A stretch of 64,000 bases of DNA from Siphonodentalium dalli (GCA_032622095.1 CP136066.1:228102961-228166960), one strand, 5' to 3'. Counted from the first letter of the stretch, positions 10,716 to 21,814 are shown. The notes: generated from the sequence alone by a model not told the origin. A program made the numbers and translations.

Positions 10716-11515
10716 TTTGTTCCAATTGTTGGTTGGTCGTTGAAACATGGGTTTCCCTGTGATAAAAGAATAATAGAGAGGTTTAACAAACTCACGGTAG
10801 CAGCACTGTGTAGGAAGTGTGACATCGGAAATCGTTCTATCGCCGGTTTGTGATGGTTCTTGACTGATTTGTGACGGTTCCTGATGATCGAAATTATACA
10901 TTTTCACGACTTTTTGACAGTTAAAACGCAATTTTGAGGCATCTAAGGTGATACTTCGATTAGTTATGTTCAATCCCATCACAATCTGTGGCATCAATGA
11001 GCGTGTTGATAACGAAACTTTCATTGTGCGAGTCATAACAACGACAAAAACCGCGAATTTTGATAATTGTTTGTGTTCTCTCCTGATCGAGTCGGTTCTC
11101 TCCCCATTTAATCGTTCTATACGGGTAAAACTATGGCTAATATTTGCCATGGTACATGGTTCAAACTGCCAATTTTGTGAAATTTACGAAGATAAACACA
11201 ACAAACTATGCATTAAGTTGAAATTTGCACCACTTGTCATTAATGTCGATGAATTACACTGCCTTTCTGTGCTTATCCAATAAGCTGTGTTACGGCTATC
11301 AAAATTCACACAGTCGCCAGCTAGTTTGAAAAATAACGCGTTTTTGCAGGCCCAACATTTCCATGAGTCGATAGCCGGTTAACACTAGTGAAATTTCATA
11401 GCGCTGGACTTCGGAAAGCGTAAGCGTAGACGGAATATGCAGAGTTATCTGTCTTGTATTTTATCTATTATATATTTTGGAACTTCTGTCTGTATTTGTG
11501 TTATAGACTCGAAAA
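10716..11515. other. No gene recognised
   Basis: A few moderate open frames on both strands overlap here, but none shows a domain, codon periodicity visible by eye, or convincing splice borders. Likely noncoding. Confidence 0.45.
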
Positions 11516-11520
11516 ACTGC

Positions 11521-11790
11521 TCGACCGATCCGACTCAAATTTGGTTTGTAGGCCTACTTTGATCTGGGGAACAATATGGGCGTGTCCAATTTCACGTGCG
11601 ACCGTGTCCTTGACCTGGACATCGCTCATATACGCTCATATAGGCATGTTTCTGGACCTCGACCGATCCGATTCAAATTTTGTATAATGTAGGACTACTT
11701 TGATCCCGGGAACAATATGGGTGGGTCCAAGTTCACGTGCGACCATGTCCTTGACCTTGACCATATTCGCTCATGTAGGCATGTTTTCGG
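11521..11790. repeat. 138-bp tandem duplication
   Basis: Two copies starting TCGACCGATCCGACTCAAAT (11521) and the near-identical form at 11659, each running through GGGAACAATATGGG, TTCACGTGCGACC and TGTCCTTGACCT to TAGGCATGTTT. Divergence is moderate with small indels. Confidence 0.85.
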
Positions 11791-11796
11791 GCCGAT

Positions 11797-12763
11797 CGAA
11801 CAATAGTTGTCCAGGCGGACACGATCACAAATAAATCCCTAAATAGCCCGGACGAAGAGGGGGCACATCTGCTAGTGTTGTCTATTTTCGTAGACGTATT
11901 GTACTCAACAAAAAGCCAAAAATAAGACGTTAAAAGTTTGTTGAAACCCATAAAATGTTCTGATTACGCAGTTTATGAAGTTTATGTCGGGCATCCGCTT
12001 GCTGGATGCTGATTATCTTGGTTAAATTCTATAATTCTAGAATATGCATCTAAAGCATATACAAGTACGATAACCTTTCATTCAATCATATTTTAGATCG
12101 ACTAGGGATCTCTGATTTTTTAAAAGGGAACTGTTAATAAAACTTTTTGTTCAGTAAAATAAACTATACCAGTGTCATAATGTAGAATTAAGGTTACTAA
12201 AAACGAATCATATTCGAAAACTTATAGCGTAAAAATCGAGATTTTAATGCCTTTTGACGTCGAAAATAATAAGGAAAAACTAAAAAGCCACTCGCCAGTT
12301 TTATGTGCCCAAAGAAGCGTGACGTCAATGTGGGAACGCAACTTTTTTTCGGATGATGAAATAAGACGTAAACATGTCCACGTGTTTTCTCATTTGTTTT
12401 GTTAATGGCGACTTACGATACAAATCTACTATTTTCAACAATTTGGACATTTAGAAAGTATTGATGACTGAAGTGTGTAATCATATAATATCACGGAGTT
12501 GTGCTTGGACTATACGTTGGACGCTGTTTTGAGAATTTTCGATGAATATTGTGAATTGGATTTTCGATTCTGGACAGTCACGGTGGAGGTTGACGTTTCG
12601 CAATTGAAACAAATTGACACTTTTATTGACAGATTTATGTTTTAGAGGAATGTTAATCAACCAAGAATCAAAATTACTGGACTGTAATGTGCATAGAACA
12701 GTTGTCTGCAGTTTTCAACACATTCTTGGTGGAAAAAGATTCTAAAATCAAGTGGTAATAATA
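11797..12763. other. No gene recognised
   Basis: AT-rich sequence with no recognised repeat, exon or RNA gene. Confidence 0.45.
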
Positions 12764-12989
12764 ACTTGATTTTAGAGTTATCCATCTTCATCCGCAATTC
12801 TGACCGAGACCACCTTTTTGACGACGTGTTTTTGGGACACAAACAATAGAAATAATAAACTTTAAAAATTGATATCTGATCACTCGGAGTGTTGATGAGT
12901 AGGTTCCTCGACTCGAATCAATATTTTTTTACCCCCGAAGCCAAAGAAATAGTCATTTAGGAGCATCTGATCGGATTGAGTACCGTTAA
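12764..12989. mobile_element. TTAA element fragment, AGGTACTCAATCCGATCAG family
   Basis: Begins within the family interior (TTTTAGAGTTATCCATCTTC) and ends CTGATCGGATTGAGTACC plus G before TTAA at 12986-12989. The left end is missing, so this is a truncated copy. Confidence 0.7.
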
Positions 12990-14470
12990 ACAATTATTTT
13001 TGTGTCTAGACTTGATTATAAAGCAAGTTTTCGCAATTGACATGCTTAAAATTGATATATGCATGGGGAAATGTAACCATCGTTGTCTACATGCCCCGTG
13101 TGCGCAACATCTCAAATGAAAAATCCAGTCTCTTGTACTAGTATTTGTAATTAAACTATTTGTATAGCATTTGTTATTTAAATTTAGAACAGAGCCATAA
13201 TGTTGTTTAAATGTGCAGATCTACATGTATGATAATAAGGCTTAAGCATCAGGCAGGGTGGATTTTTCTCATAAAATTAATAAACATATACATGTAGGTA
13301 CAATTATTTGTCACACAAGAGTAGGCACTTTGCTGGAGTCTGATGATGTTAGATGCTGATAGTCTAAAGGGTCAGTGTCTGGTTGTTCCCCTTGCAGAGG
13401 AGATATAAATGGGTACACAACATTTTGGATCGTCTTAAGTCGTTTCGTACCATATGTTTTGTAGTTTCGCACCATATTTTTTGTAGTTTCGTACCTTATT
13501 GTTTGGTCGTTTCGCACCATGGTGGAAATCAATTCGTCTTTTGATACCAATGATACCATATCACTATACATGTACATGTATGTCACACCATAGGGAAACA
13601 AATAAATGATTTTCTGCAAAGTACGAAATAAAAAAAAGTAACCAAAAAATATGGTATGAAACGACCATGGTATCGGATAGTGAAATAATGAAGAAGTCAC
13701 TATAGTTGTATATCATTTATATGGTCACAATATATATAATGCAACGTGAAAGTTGATATGACATCTGTTCTGTTCGACTTCAGGTGTACTCAATTTCTAC
13801 TCCGGCAATGTTCAGAATCCTATCCATTGATAATCCAACGACACTGGTATGAAGCGTCTAGAACTTAGAATCCATACACTGCCTACAGGGTATATTTAAT
13901 ATAATTATAAATCATTCAGACATTCAGTGTTTAATAACGATCTCCATTCTCCAGAATCAACAACTGACCGTTAAAGGCGGTTCCACTCAATGGTTGTTTT
14001 TAAGAAGTCATCGTAATGACTAATGAGTAATGTACAGTGCTAGTACGCAGTAATTGGAACGATTCTCTGATGGTGCTGTTAGCACTTGTTGAACACCTCC
14101 TAAGTTCTCCACCAGATTTTGACAGACACTCCCTGCCACACTGAGGACAGTAACAGTACTAACACTCACACTGACAGTGAATAGGCCTACTGGTAGTCGA
14201 AAATCTACGGGATACTAAAGATACAGTCAATTTTGGACTAGCCTACTGCAGTACTGCAGTACTGGTACTGGTACAGTGGTAGTGATGCAGTCCTCAAATG
14301 TGGTTGCTTTATTTTCCTTGTCGTCTTCGAATTTTTTTTTAGAGTTAGATGAAGATTATTCATTTGTAGAATAACAATCAATTATCATGACAATCGTCGT
14401 CAACAATGAATGACATTGATAATTTGATCGATTCAATGATTGTTGACACTGTGACTGTGACTTGGTGAAT
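12990..14470. other. No gene recognised
   Basis: Holds a short degenerate repeat at 13435-13525 (CGTTTCGTACCAT, GTAGTTTCGCACCAT and variants) and otherwise unremarkable AT-rich DNA. No supportable exon. Confidence 0.45.
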
Positions 14471-14477
14471 TTAAATT

Positions 14478-14666
14478 TTAAGTCTCGCTGTCCTTGCTAT
14501 CTAAAAGTATCTTCGTCGGCTGGTTCGTGTAAAATGGGCCAATATTCAAACGCAAGCCATCAAATGCATCTTCAGTATGTGCAGTATCCTCCGCAACACG
14601 TAACTCGTCGTCGTTTTCGTGATCAGAGTCACTTTCAGACGCGGAAATACTGTGTGCAGAAGTCAT
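14478..14666 (-). CDS. Possible acidic N-terminal coding exon, function unknown
   Basis: A minus-strand frame with Met at 14664-14666 (MTSAHSISASESDSDHENDD...) runs 62 codons to a stop at 14478. It is rich in Ser, Asp and Glu, then GLRLNIGPFYTNQPTK. I do not recognise a domain; acidic N-termini of this kind occur in transposase-related and in P2X7-type cysteine-rich invertebrate proteins, but that is guesswork. An upstream in-frame Met exists at 14727-14729. The reason to list it is the CpG-containing promoter-like sequence just upstream (14701-14745). It may be a small gene, a first exon, or chance. Confidence 0.3.
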   Translation of the reverse strand: MTSAHSISASESDSDHENDDELRVAEDTAHTEDAFDGLRLNIGPFYTNQPTKILLDSKDSET

Positions 14667-14700
14667 TTTTCGTAAACAGTTCGTCTGCAGGGGTAATTCC

Positions 14701-14745
14701 CACTTTGACGTCACGGGTTTTGCGGTCACGTGACTCGAGCAAAAT
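14701..14745 (-). promoter_or_regulatory. Promoter-like cluster: CRE and E-box
   Basis: TGACGTCA, the full CREB/ATF consensus, lies at 14706-14713, and TCACGTGAC, a USF/MITF-type E-box, lies about 13 bp further upstream for the minus strand. Both are palindromic and sit 40-80 bp upstream of the candidate start at 14666. Motif matches alone are weak evidence. Confidence 0.35.
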
Positions 14746-14899
14746 CAGCTAAGAAATAAAAATCGATTTTTAAAAGTCGCTAAAAACACGTTTATCGATA
14801 AAATTATATCTAATTTTTTATTGGATGTTATATTTGAACCTTATTCACACCAAACTAGCCATATAACATTGAAATGATAAACATTTAACAGTTCCCATT

Positions 14900-15200
14900 T
14901 AATAGAAGATATAAAAAAGCAAAGAATCCTACAAATATTATTATATGGATGTTAAACCTTTGGTTACTAAATGCGCTATAATGAGAATTGACTTGAATCC
15001 TATTGATTAATTTGTAGGAATGCCTGGCTATTAAGTTCAAAAAGCAGTAACATATAAAAAAAGAGAAAAGAATCATGCAGTTACAAATATTATTGTATGG
15101 ATGTTAAAATCCTTTGGTGACTAAATGTGCTGTAATGAGCAGCGACTTGAATAATATTGATTCATTTGTAGGAATGTTCAGCTATTAAATTCCACTTGCA
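14900..15200. repeat. 152-bp tandem duplication
   Basis: Two diverged copies; marks ACAAATATTATTATATGGAT (14931) and ACAAATATTATTGTATGGAT (15083), CTTTGGTTACTAAATG and CTTTGGTGACTAAATG, and TTTGTAGGAATG. No coding potential. Confidence 0.85.
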
Positions 15201-15226
15201 TTAACAGATTGTTTAAATTATTAGCT

Positions 15227-15230
<4 letters not shown>

Positions 15231-15311
<81 letters not shown>
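15231..15311. repeat. GA microsatellite with G run
   Basis: About 70 bp of (GA)n with one AGAAGAG interruption, followed directly by about 11 G. Confidence 0.97.
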
Positions 15312-15371
15312 GTGTCGTGTTATCGAAACCTGAATTTTTTCTTACATTTTTATCATTTGTAATATGTTAAG

Positions 15372-16910
15372 CCAATGCATTCTCTTATATATATGCGAGG
15401 CGACCTATGGTCGACTCGCATATATGAGGGTATCACCACCCCCCCCTTTTCGGTACGGGATTCAGGGTGTTTTGAAGCCGTACACGGGATTCATACCCCC
15501 GAATTAACTGGTATTCGGGTTCAAGCAAAACATCTTGGACGCAGGTATTGATGGCGCAAAGTAATATTTTGTGCTAGTTATCTGTATGAATGAGTGGGTA
15601 GAATAGCTTCTTGTGCATATTCGACCACCATGCCATCATAAACAGAGACGTGGCGACATGCGGGGGGTCTCACCCCCCCCAACTTTGGTCAAAATTTTCA
15701 ACAGTTGGAAATTTCATACCTGCCAAAACATTAGTCGGAAATTTCACACCAACAATAGGTTGAAATGTTCTTGTAGTTTGATTTTCAAACAATTTATTGG
15801 GGGGAATTAATTGTTTTTGGACCAATATTTGCATATATGGTCATCAGTTGGAAATTTTCCAACCTCAGGGGGGTGACAGGTTGGAAATTTCCAACACTTG
15901 GAAATATTGTGATCTGGTCCCTCCCCCGTGGCCAGTCAAAAACTGCTAGTTAATTTAAGAAAACAATATTCTCATACATTTGGTCAACATTGGCATTGGA
16001 ATTGTCATCAGTTGTAAATTTTCCAATCTAAGTGGGGTGTCAGGTTTGAAATTTCCAACTCTAAAAATGCTTGACGCTAGTCTAGATGCTAGGATTTTGC
16101 GATTTTCTTGTTCAGATTACAAAATTTTCGCACACCGGGCTGTGGTCATCAGTTGGAGAATTTTCCAACCTGAGGGGGAGTATGAGGTTTAAAATTTCCA
16201 ACACTATATGAAAGCTTTAGTTGAGGCCAGTCTGGATGCTAGGATTTTCGATTTTCTTGTTCAAATATCAAAATGTTCTCACACCGGCCGAACAAAGATG
16301 GTCAGCTCGGTGTGTCGTGCTCTTGCCCGTAGCCGTGTGCATTTGTATGGAGTTAGACCACTAGATGTTAGGATTTATGCAATGTTTCCAGATGTTTCAG
16401 GTTAAAATATCTGAATGTTCTCATACCGGGAATATAGAACCATCGTTTATGAAGATATAGGATATTAGGCCTAAACACTGAGGTGCAAGGAGGGTGTGCA
16501 AATGGAATTATACAAAACTTGTGTTCGGTCTGATTCTGACTCAAGGAGGAGGGTGCAGTTGGAATTTCCCAAGGTGGACACCCCCCCCAACGGAAACCCT
16601 CTAGCCACATCCCTGATCATAAAGTATCATTAATGGTATCATAACGGCCTCATAACGCGACCGGCATCATAATGTGTCTATGTAACTTCTGCTTGTATCT
16701 GTCTGATATTAAAACAGTCAATTTGTATGTCATTTATCACATATTATTTCTTAACATGTATTCAGGATTCACCCCCCCCCCCCCCAAATTAACTCGTATT
16801 CAGGATTCACCCCCCAAAATTAACTCGTATTCAGGATTCAGGGGGAGGGGGGTGATACCCTCATATATAAGAGAATGCATTGGCACAGGGCCGTTCTGTT
16901 GGGTAAAGGG
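15372..16910. mobile_element. Hairpin element right end (piggyBac-like), split by an insertion
   Basis: The left arm and loop of a 67-bp hairpin lie at 15372-15424 and its right arm resumes at 16864-16883. It then continues CACAGGGCCGTTCTGTTGGG TAAAGGG to TTAA at 16911-16914, the same end as the complete element at 27042-28386. The left terminus of this copy was not found. The TTAA used here corresponds to a TTAA internal to the AGGCCCACTTAATTT family, so the element had landed inside another TTAA element. Confidence 0.8.
15425..16863. mobile_element. Inserted element with TGAGGGTATCACC termini
   Basis: Thirteen-base perfect terminal inverted repeats (TGAGGGTATCACC at 15425, GGTGATACCCTCA ending 16863) next to G/C homopolymer-rich subterminal blocks with GGATTCA and GAATTAACT words. 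Compared with intact hairpins, the flanks show a duplicated TATA, so a 4-bp target duplication is likely. The 1.4-kb interior contains several diverged 130-170-bp subrepeats built on GTTGGAAATTTTCCAACCT, and no transposase. Superfamily unknown. Confidence 0.75.
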
Positions 16911-16914
16911 TTAA

Positions 16915-16979
16915 AACCGTATATCAAGCCACTATAAAAATTATCGGTGACTCGAACATTCAGTAAATGGGCCTTTAAA
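16915..16979 (-). mobile_element. Fragment of the AGGCCCACTTAATTT TTAA family
   Basis: ACCGTATATCAAGCCACTAT through GTGACTCGAACATTCAG to GGGCCTTTAA, the inverted end of the family seen complete at 18675-19248. Confidence 0.65.
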
Positions 16980-17064
16980 ACCCATTTTAACAAATACCTC
17001 AACAATTGCTGGTTGGGAATTGTGGTGTAAACTTTCCTACTATTGTTGTGTCAGGCATGACATA

Positions 17065-17235
17065 TGAATGAATGAATGAATGAATACTTTATAGACTGAC
17101 CACCATCCAGTGATGTTAGTCATGACATGTAACAAAATACTGACAATAACAAACAGGTATAAATAATGAAAGTAACAAATGTTGATATTTTTTAACCCTA
17201 GACCCTGAATGAAGTGGATGTATTTATTTGTTACA
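17065..17235 (-). mobile_element. LINE or SINE 3' tail with ATTC microsatellite
   Basis: On the minus strand a unique tail (GGATGGTGGTCAGTCTATAA) ends in five or six ATTC units. Such simple-repeat tails are typical of CR1/L2-like LINEs and dependent SINEs. It lies in the intron just downstream of the PAN-like exon. Confidence 0.5.
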
Positions 17236-17243
17236 GAACTCAC

Positions 17244-17576
17244 CATGTTGATGTCTATGTAGTCATTTGAGGTGTTGACAGCGAGCTTCGCAGCATACTC
17301 AAACTCATGTAATCCACACCGCAGAAAATCACAGCGAAACTCACCACCGACAGGCATAGTCCCAAAATTAGCTGCTTTACATCGACTCTGTCGCTTGCAC
17401 GCCACCACGCAGTCGAGTCTCGATGTGACGACAATAGATTCGGAGACGCCATCACAAGTCTGGCACTCATGGCCAGAGCAAACTCCGAACTGCCAAGAGG
17501 CTCCGGCGACAAGTGACAAGGATACGGATACGGACACCACCACACAAGATATGAATCTCAACGGAACTCCAGACAT
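17244..17576 (-). CDS. Secreted protein first exon: signal peptide plus PAN/Apple-like domain
   Basis: On the minus strand the best start is Met at 17574-17576, because it opens a clear signal peptide (MSGVPLRFISCVVVSVSVSL followed by SLVAGASW). The rest has the cysteine spacing of a PAN/Apple-like module: VCSGHECQTC, SRLDCVVACKRQSRCKAANF, and FRCDFLRC. The exon ends at a consensus donor, AACATG|GTGAGT at 17243/17244, phase 0. Such modules mediate protein or sugar contacts outside the cell, and in invertebrates they often precede a C-type lectin domain. The lectin exons at 7.8-5.7 kb are on the same strand and downstream, so one PAN-CTLD gene spanning about 12 kb is possible, but the phases require an unseen exon between. 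Upstream frame extension to 17693 is judged 5' UTR. Confidence 0.7.
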
Positions 17577-17820
17577 CTTGAACTCATGTTGTGAGCACTT
17601 AATACCTCGATTGTTTAACATCATTGGTTTAGATAACGATACAGATATATGTTCAGATGTTGCGCGGATGTCTGTCCTTTTGTACAGTACCAATACCCAT
17701 GAGAGGCCTTGTTACATTGTGAATGCATATTTTATTTGAGCTTTAAGGTGGTGCACACCTCACACATCATTTAACCTTTTCGTGATGGGAGCTGCGCTGG
17801 CGCAGCTGTAAAGATCATGT

Positions 17821-17889
17821 GCCAGCGTATTCTCTTATATATGTGAAATCTCCTATATGGAGCCTCACATTTATAAGAGAATGCACTGG
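17821..17889. repeat. 67-bp-type hairpin, copy 5
   Basis: Both arms changed together relative to the main type: CCAG for CCAA at the outer end and GTGA for GCGA near the loop, and the inner stem is CTCC/GGAG. A degenerate remnant follows at 17923-17969. Confidence 0.85.
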
Positions 17890-18076
17890 GTTACAAGGTC
17901 ATGGTTGTTAGGCGACTGAATTTACTTATATAATATAAAGAGAGACTCACATAAAAGAGAATGCATTGGCACAGGGTTTCACAAAATTTATCACTCACAA
18001 GTAAGAGGATCTGATATCAATAAATTCTTAAATAACTCCATATTATCACTCACAAGTGGAGCATTAAGACGCTGTG

Positions 18077-18143
18077 CCAATGCACTCTCTTATATATGCG
18101 AGTCGACCATAGGTCGCTTCGCATATATAAGAGATTGCATTGG
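18077..18143. repeat. 67-bp hairpin, copy 7
   Basis: Main-type palindrome with three arm mismatches (GCACTC, GATTGC and TTCGC). It is followed by T-rich DNA with repeated TTTTTCTTACATT words (18150-18365), the usual interior of the hairpin elements. Confidence 0.9.
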
Positions 18144-18388
18144 CCTAACAATTTTTTTTATCAATTTTTCTTATATTATTTAACAATTTTTATCATTTTT
18201 TCTTACATTTTTTTTTAAAATTATTTTTTCTTACATTCTTACATTTTTGATATTTGTCTTACATTATTTAAATTTTTGTTATCATTTTTATCATTATTTC
18301 TTACATTCTTTAACAATTTTTTATAATTTTTGTTTCATTGTTTCTTACATTCTTTACCAATATAAAAAATTATATATAATTTGTTAGG

Positions 18389-18565
18389 CCAATGCATTCT
18401 CTTATATATGCGAGGCGACCCTATAAGAGAATGCATTGACACAGGGTTTTCGCGTGCTTGAGTGAAGGAGAAGATTACTCGATCTTTTCGACCATCCCGG
18501 GCGCTTTGTGTGCAACTACTCTCTCTGTGGGGTTTTCGCAAAAGGAAGCTCCAGTCATGGAAGAG
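18389..18565. mobile_element. Deleted hairpin copy 8 with element end
   Basis: The hairpin (18389-18438) has lost its right inner stem and about 17 bp. It then runs CACAGGGTTTTCGCGTG and about 90 bp unique to this copy, and ends GAAGCTCCAGTCATGGAAGA before TTAA at 18566-18569. Confidence 0.75.
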
Positions 18566-18699
18566 TTAAAGGCCCACTTAATTTTCGAACCCCCATAGAG
18601 AGCCCCACATAGATTGGAGCAGACGACACTTTGTAGTGCATGCTTCCATTTGTTTGATGCTCCCTGTGGGTTAAAGGCCCACTTAATTTTCGAACCCCC
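18566..18699. mobile_element. Mini inverted-repeat element between 29-bp direct repeats
   Basis: TTAAAGGCCCACTTAATTTT plus CGAACCCCC occurs twice (18566-18594 and 18671-18699). Between them lies a short inverted motif CCCATAGAGAGCCCCACA ... GATGCTCCCTGTGGG with GCAGACGACAC. The copy ending at 18670 touches TTAA at 18671. Confidence 0.6.
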
Positions 18700-19248
18700 A
18701 GATTACATAATATAAAATATATGCCATTATATACAATTTGAAAGAGGAAGCTCTTGTGTTATCAACTTATCCGGTGTAATAAACTGTAAACATGTTGTCT
18801 TTGTTGAGTTACCGACGTGTTTCTTGTGCTGAAGTTTCATCTTGATTGTATTAAAGGTGTATCATTTTCAATGTAGGGGGAATAACTCTACATCTGAAAG
18901 AGAGAGTTATTCCTCGTCCATTTAAAATACATTTTAGTTTGAATTATGTTGCATTCTGGGACCCATAACGGACTGTACTGCAAAGTCCATTATTTTCAGT
19001 GAAAGGGGAATAACGCTATATCATAGTTTGAATTATGTTGCATTCTGGCCGAGAGCGAAACGGGGGATATCTTTCTATGAGTTCAGCTGTTTTCTATTTC
19101 TATGTGGGCATCTTCTGAGACACAGACGTTTCAAATGGTGATCAATTATATTATTTTAATCATACTTGATGGCATAGATTGTTATTAAAACCGTATATCA
19201 AGGCACTATAAAAAATAATAATATGTGACTCGAAAATTAAATTGGCCT
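18675..19248. mobile_element. Complete TTAA element, AGGCCCACTTAATTTTCGA family
   Basis: Bounded by TTAA at 18671-18674 and 19249-19252. Terminal inverted repeats: AGGCCCACTTAATTTTCGA on the left and TCGAAAATTAAATTGGCCT on the right (one extra base). The 574-bp body has no coding capacity. Other copies or pieces: 9470, 16915, 19549, 37571 and 47995. Confidence 0.75.
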
Positions 19249-19291
19249 TTAACAGCTCATCACCAACAAAGGATCTTAGTGAAACCCTGTG

Positions 19292-19358
19292 CCAATGCAT
19301 TCTCTTATATATGCGAGTCGACCATAGGTCGCCTCGCATATATAAGATGATGCATTGA
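19292..19358. repeat. 67-bp hairpin, copy 9
   Basis: Main-type palindrome with two changes in the right arm (AAGATGATG, ATTGACC). Preceded by CCCTGTG. Confidence 0.92.
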
Positions 19359-19447
19359 CCTAACAAATTTTATATTATTTTTTATATTTGTTAAAGGATG
19401 TAAGAATACCTGACAGAAGCATCAGAATCAGAATCAGAATGTTTATT

Positions 19448-19528
19448 AACCCGCATGGAGCCTCACACAGATGGAAGTATACACTGCAGAGTGTCGTCTG
19501 CTCCTTATGTGTGGGGCTCTCTATGGGG
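19448..19528. mobile_element. About 80-bp palindromic mini-element
   Basis: TTAA at 19447-19450 opens CCCGCATGGAGCCTCACACA; the right side mirrors it as TGTGTGGGGCTCTCTATGGG GTTAG. Centre carries GTGTCGTCTGCTCC as in relatives near 3960 and 18595. Confidence 0.6.
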
Positions 19529-19548
19529 TTAGTGGGGCTAAGAAAATT

Positions 19549-20690
19549 AAGTGGGCTTTAAAGGCCCAAGTAATCTTTGAGTCCCCGATTATTTCTATAC
19601 AGAGTCAGTATTGACTATTGTTGGCATGAAATTAAACCAGACATATATTTACCACATAATTAGCGCCTAAATCCGGCCTCAAATATTTAGTAAGACACAC
19701 GTGTATTATCGACACGCGCAGTGAAAGCTTAGCGCAATGATAAAGATGTCAACACCTGAACTATATTATTATGTTAATTAGAATATAATATTATGATATT
19801 CAATTTGTGTTGGGTTATTTAGTGTTGACTGTGAAATACACATAGGTGATAAGGGTGGTAAACTAAAAATTTGAAATATATCTTTTAAATTTGGGCTATG
19901 AACATCAAGCTAACATTAGGTTAAATTTGTGGAAAGTATTTCACCGCCTTGGTTTAAGCAATATTTTATTTCTTCCCAAAATTATATAATTATAAAACAT
20001 GACGCATGAATAGAAGACTAGAAGGGAGGAAGAGGATTTGACAACAAGCATCAGATGCTTATATAGAGCCATCTCCTCAGAGGAGAATAGATTACATATA
20101 GTGAGAAGTGAGAAGTGGAAGTCAAGATTAAGTGAGAGGAAGAGATACAGAGCATGATAAGAAGATTAATGAACAGTTGGGTGAGAACAGAGGGGAAAAA
20201 AGCAATTAACACATATATTTACAATGATCACTACCCTTATACATGTTATTGTTTTACATAGGAAAATTTAAAACTAGTTGTGTCGAGTGGAGTCAATAGT
20301 TTGCCATACCTTAATATGGCTTTTTTTATTTATTTATTTAAGTTTTTGTTTGTTTTAGTTTTTGTTTTTTGGATCGAGTTATTGAAATTATTGCTACATT
20401 GTTAGCTATATACATGTATATGATGTATTGCTATATCATTTTTTGTTTGTGTCACCGCCTTAAGAACTCCAACCTCTGTACGTCAGTTTCAAATAACAGT
20501 CCTTGTTGTCAAGAGAAATTAATCGAATATAATCTTAGGGGACTGAACAATATTACCACGATTTATATATTATTTAATATGACAAACGACAATACTCTTT
20601 TATTTCAGCATAGTAATAGCTTTATTATGAGATTGACGACACACATTCTGAATCCATATACGATACAGAAAGAAAACTGTTAGTACTGTC
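19549..20690. other. TTAA-family fragment, then no gene recognised
   Basis: 19549-19630 is a fragment of the AGGCCCAAGTAATCTTTGAG family. The rest is AT-rich with a purine-rich patch at 20015-20200 (GAGAAGTGAGAAGTGGAAG). Open frames here lack any supporting feature. Confidence 0.5.
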
Positions 20691-20694
20691 AGCA

Positions 20695-21515
20695 TTTAAA
20701 CCTTTCTATACCAAAGCATCATTGATGAGTAGTTTTCCCATATGAAATGTTCCGATAGCAAGTTGATCACTTTCTATACTAAAGCATCATTGATGAACGG
20801 TTATCCCATATGAAATGTTCAGATAATAAGTTTAACCTTTTCTATACTAAAGCATCATTGATGAGTTGTTGTCCGATAGGAATTTTTTAGATAATAAGTT
20901 AAACCTTTTCTATACTTAATCATCATTGATGAGTGGTTATCCCATATGACATGTTCAGATAATAAGTTTAACCTTTTCTATACTAAAGCATCATTGATGA
21001 GTGGTTATCACATAGAAATGTTCAGATAATAAGTTTAACCTTTTCTATTCTAACGCATCATTGATGAGTAGTTATCCCATAGGAAATGTTTAGATAATAA
21101 GTTTAACCCTTTCTATACTAAAGCATCATTGATGCGTAGTTATCCCATAGGAAATGTTCAGATAACAAGTTTAATCCTTTCTATACTAAAGCATCATTGA
21201 TGAGTAGTTATCCCATAGTAAATGTTCAGATAATAATTGTAAGCCTTTCTATACTAAAGCATCATTGATGAGTGGTTAACACATAGGAAATGTTCAGATA
21301 ATAAGTTTAACCCTTTATATACTAAAGCATCATTAATGAGTAGTTATCACATAGGAAATGTTCAGATAATAAGTTTAACCCTTTCTATACTAAATCATCA
21401 TTGATGAGTAGTTATCCCACAGCAAATGTTCAGATAATAAGTTTAACCCTTTCTATGCTAAAGCATCATTGATGAGTAGTTGTCCCACAGAATATGTTCA
21501 GATAATAAATTTAAC
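20695..21515. repeat. 68-bp satellite-like array
   Basis: Twelve head-to-tail copies of a 68-bp unit with CTATACTAAAGCATCATTGA, TGAGTAGTTATCCCATAGGA and AAATGTTCAGATAATAAGTT. Point differences are scattered, with no gradient. Confidence 0.96.
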
Positions 21516-21577
21516 TACATAATTTGAGGCTCAAGTCATTAATGTTCAGCTCCATAGTCAACGTATCACCAATTACC

Positions 21578-21658
21578 TCTCAAAGTCCAAGAACGTTATA
21601 TGTAATCTATAATGATTACCTATGATTACTTATAACGTTCTTGGACTTTGAGAGGTAT
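21578..21658. repeat. 34-bp-arm hairpin
   Basis: TACCTCTCAAAGTCCAAGAA CGTTATA and its exact inverse, around a short AT-rich loop. Probably a foldback MITE. Confidence 0.88.
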
Positions 21659-21814
21659 GTCGTAATTCGTGGTGTTAAATTGTGTCCTCGATTCATATCT
21701 AACCCCGGAATTTATATATATATAAATCTTTCTGGACGGCAGATCATCTTTATTTGATTTTACTTTAAATACAATCTTCCCACAAACTGAGGTACAAAAT
21801 TAAAACATTATGTG

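Noticed and set aside
10948-11283. 111-residue plus-strand frame
   Set aside because: No domain, no splice borders, overlapped by an equally long minus-strand frame; likely chance.
17272-17739. 155-residue plus-strand frame
   Set aside because: Antisense shadow of the signal-peptide/PAN-like exon, which has domain, signal peptide and donor support on the minus strand.
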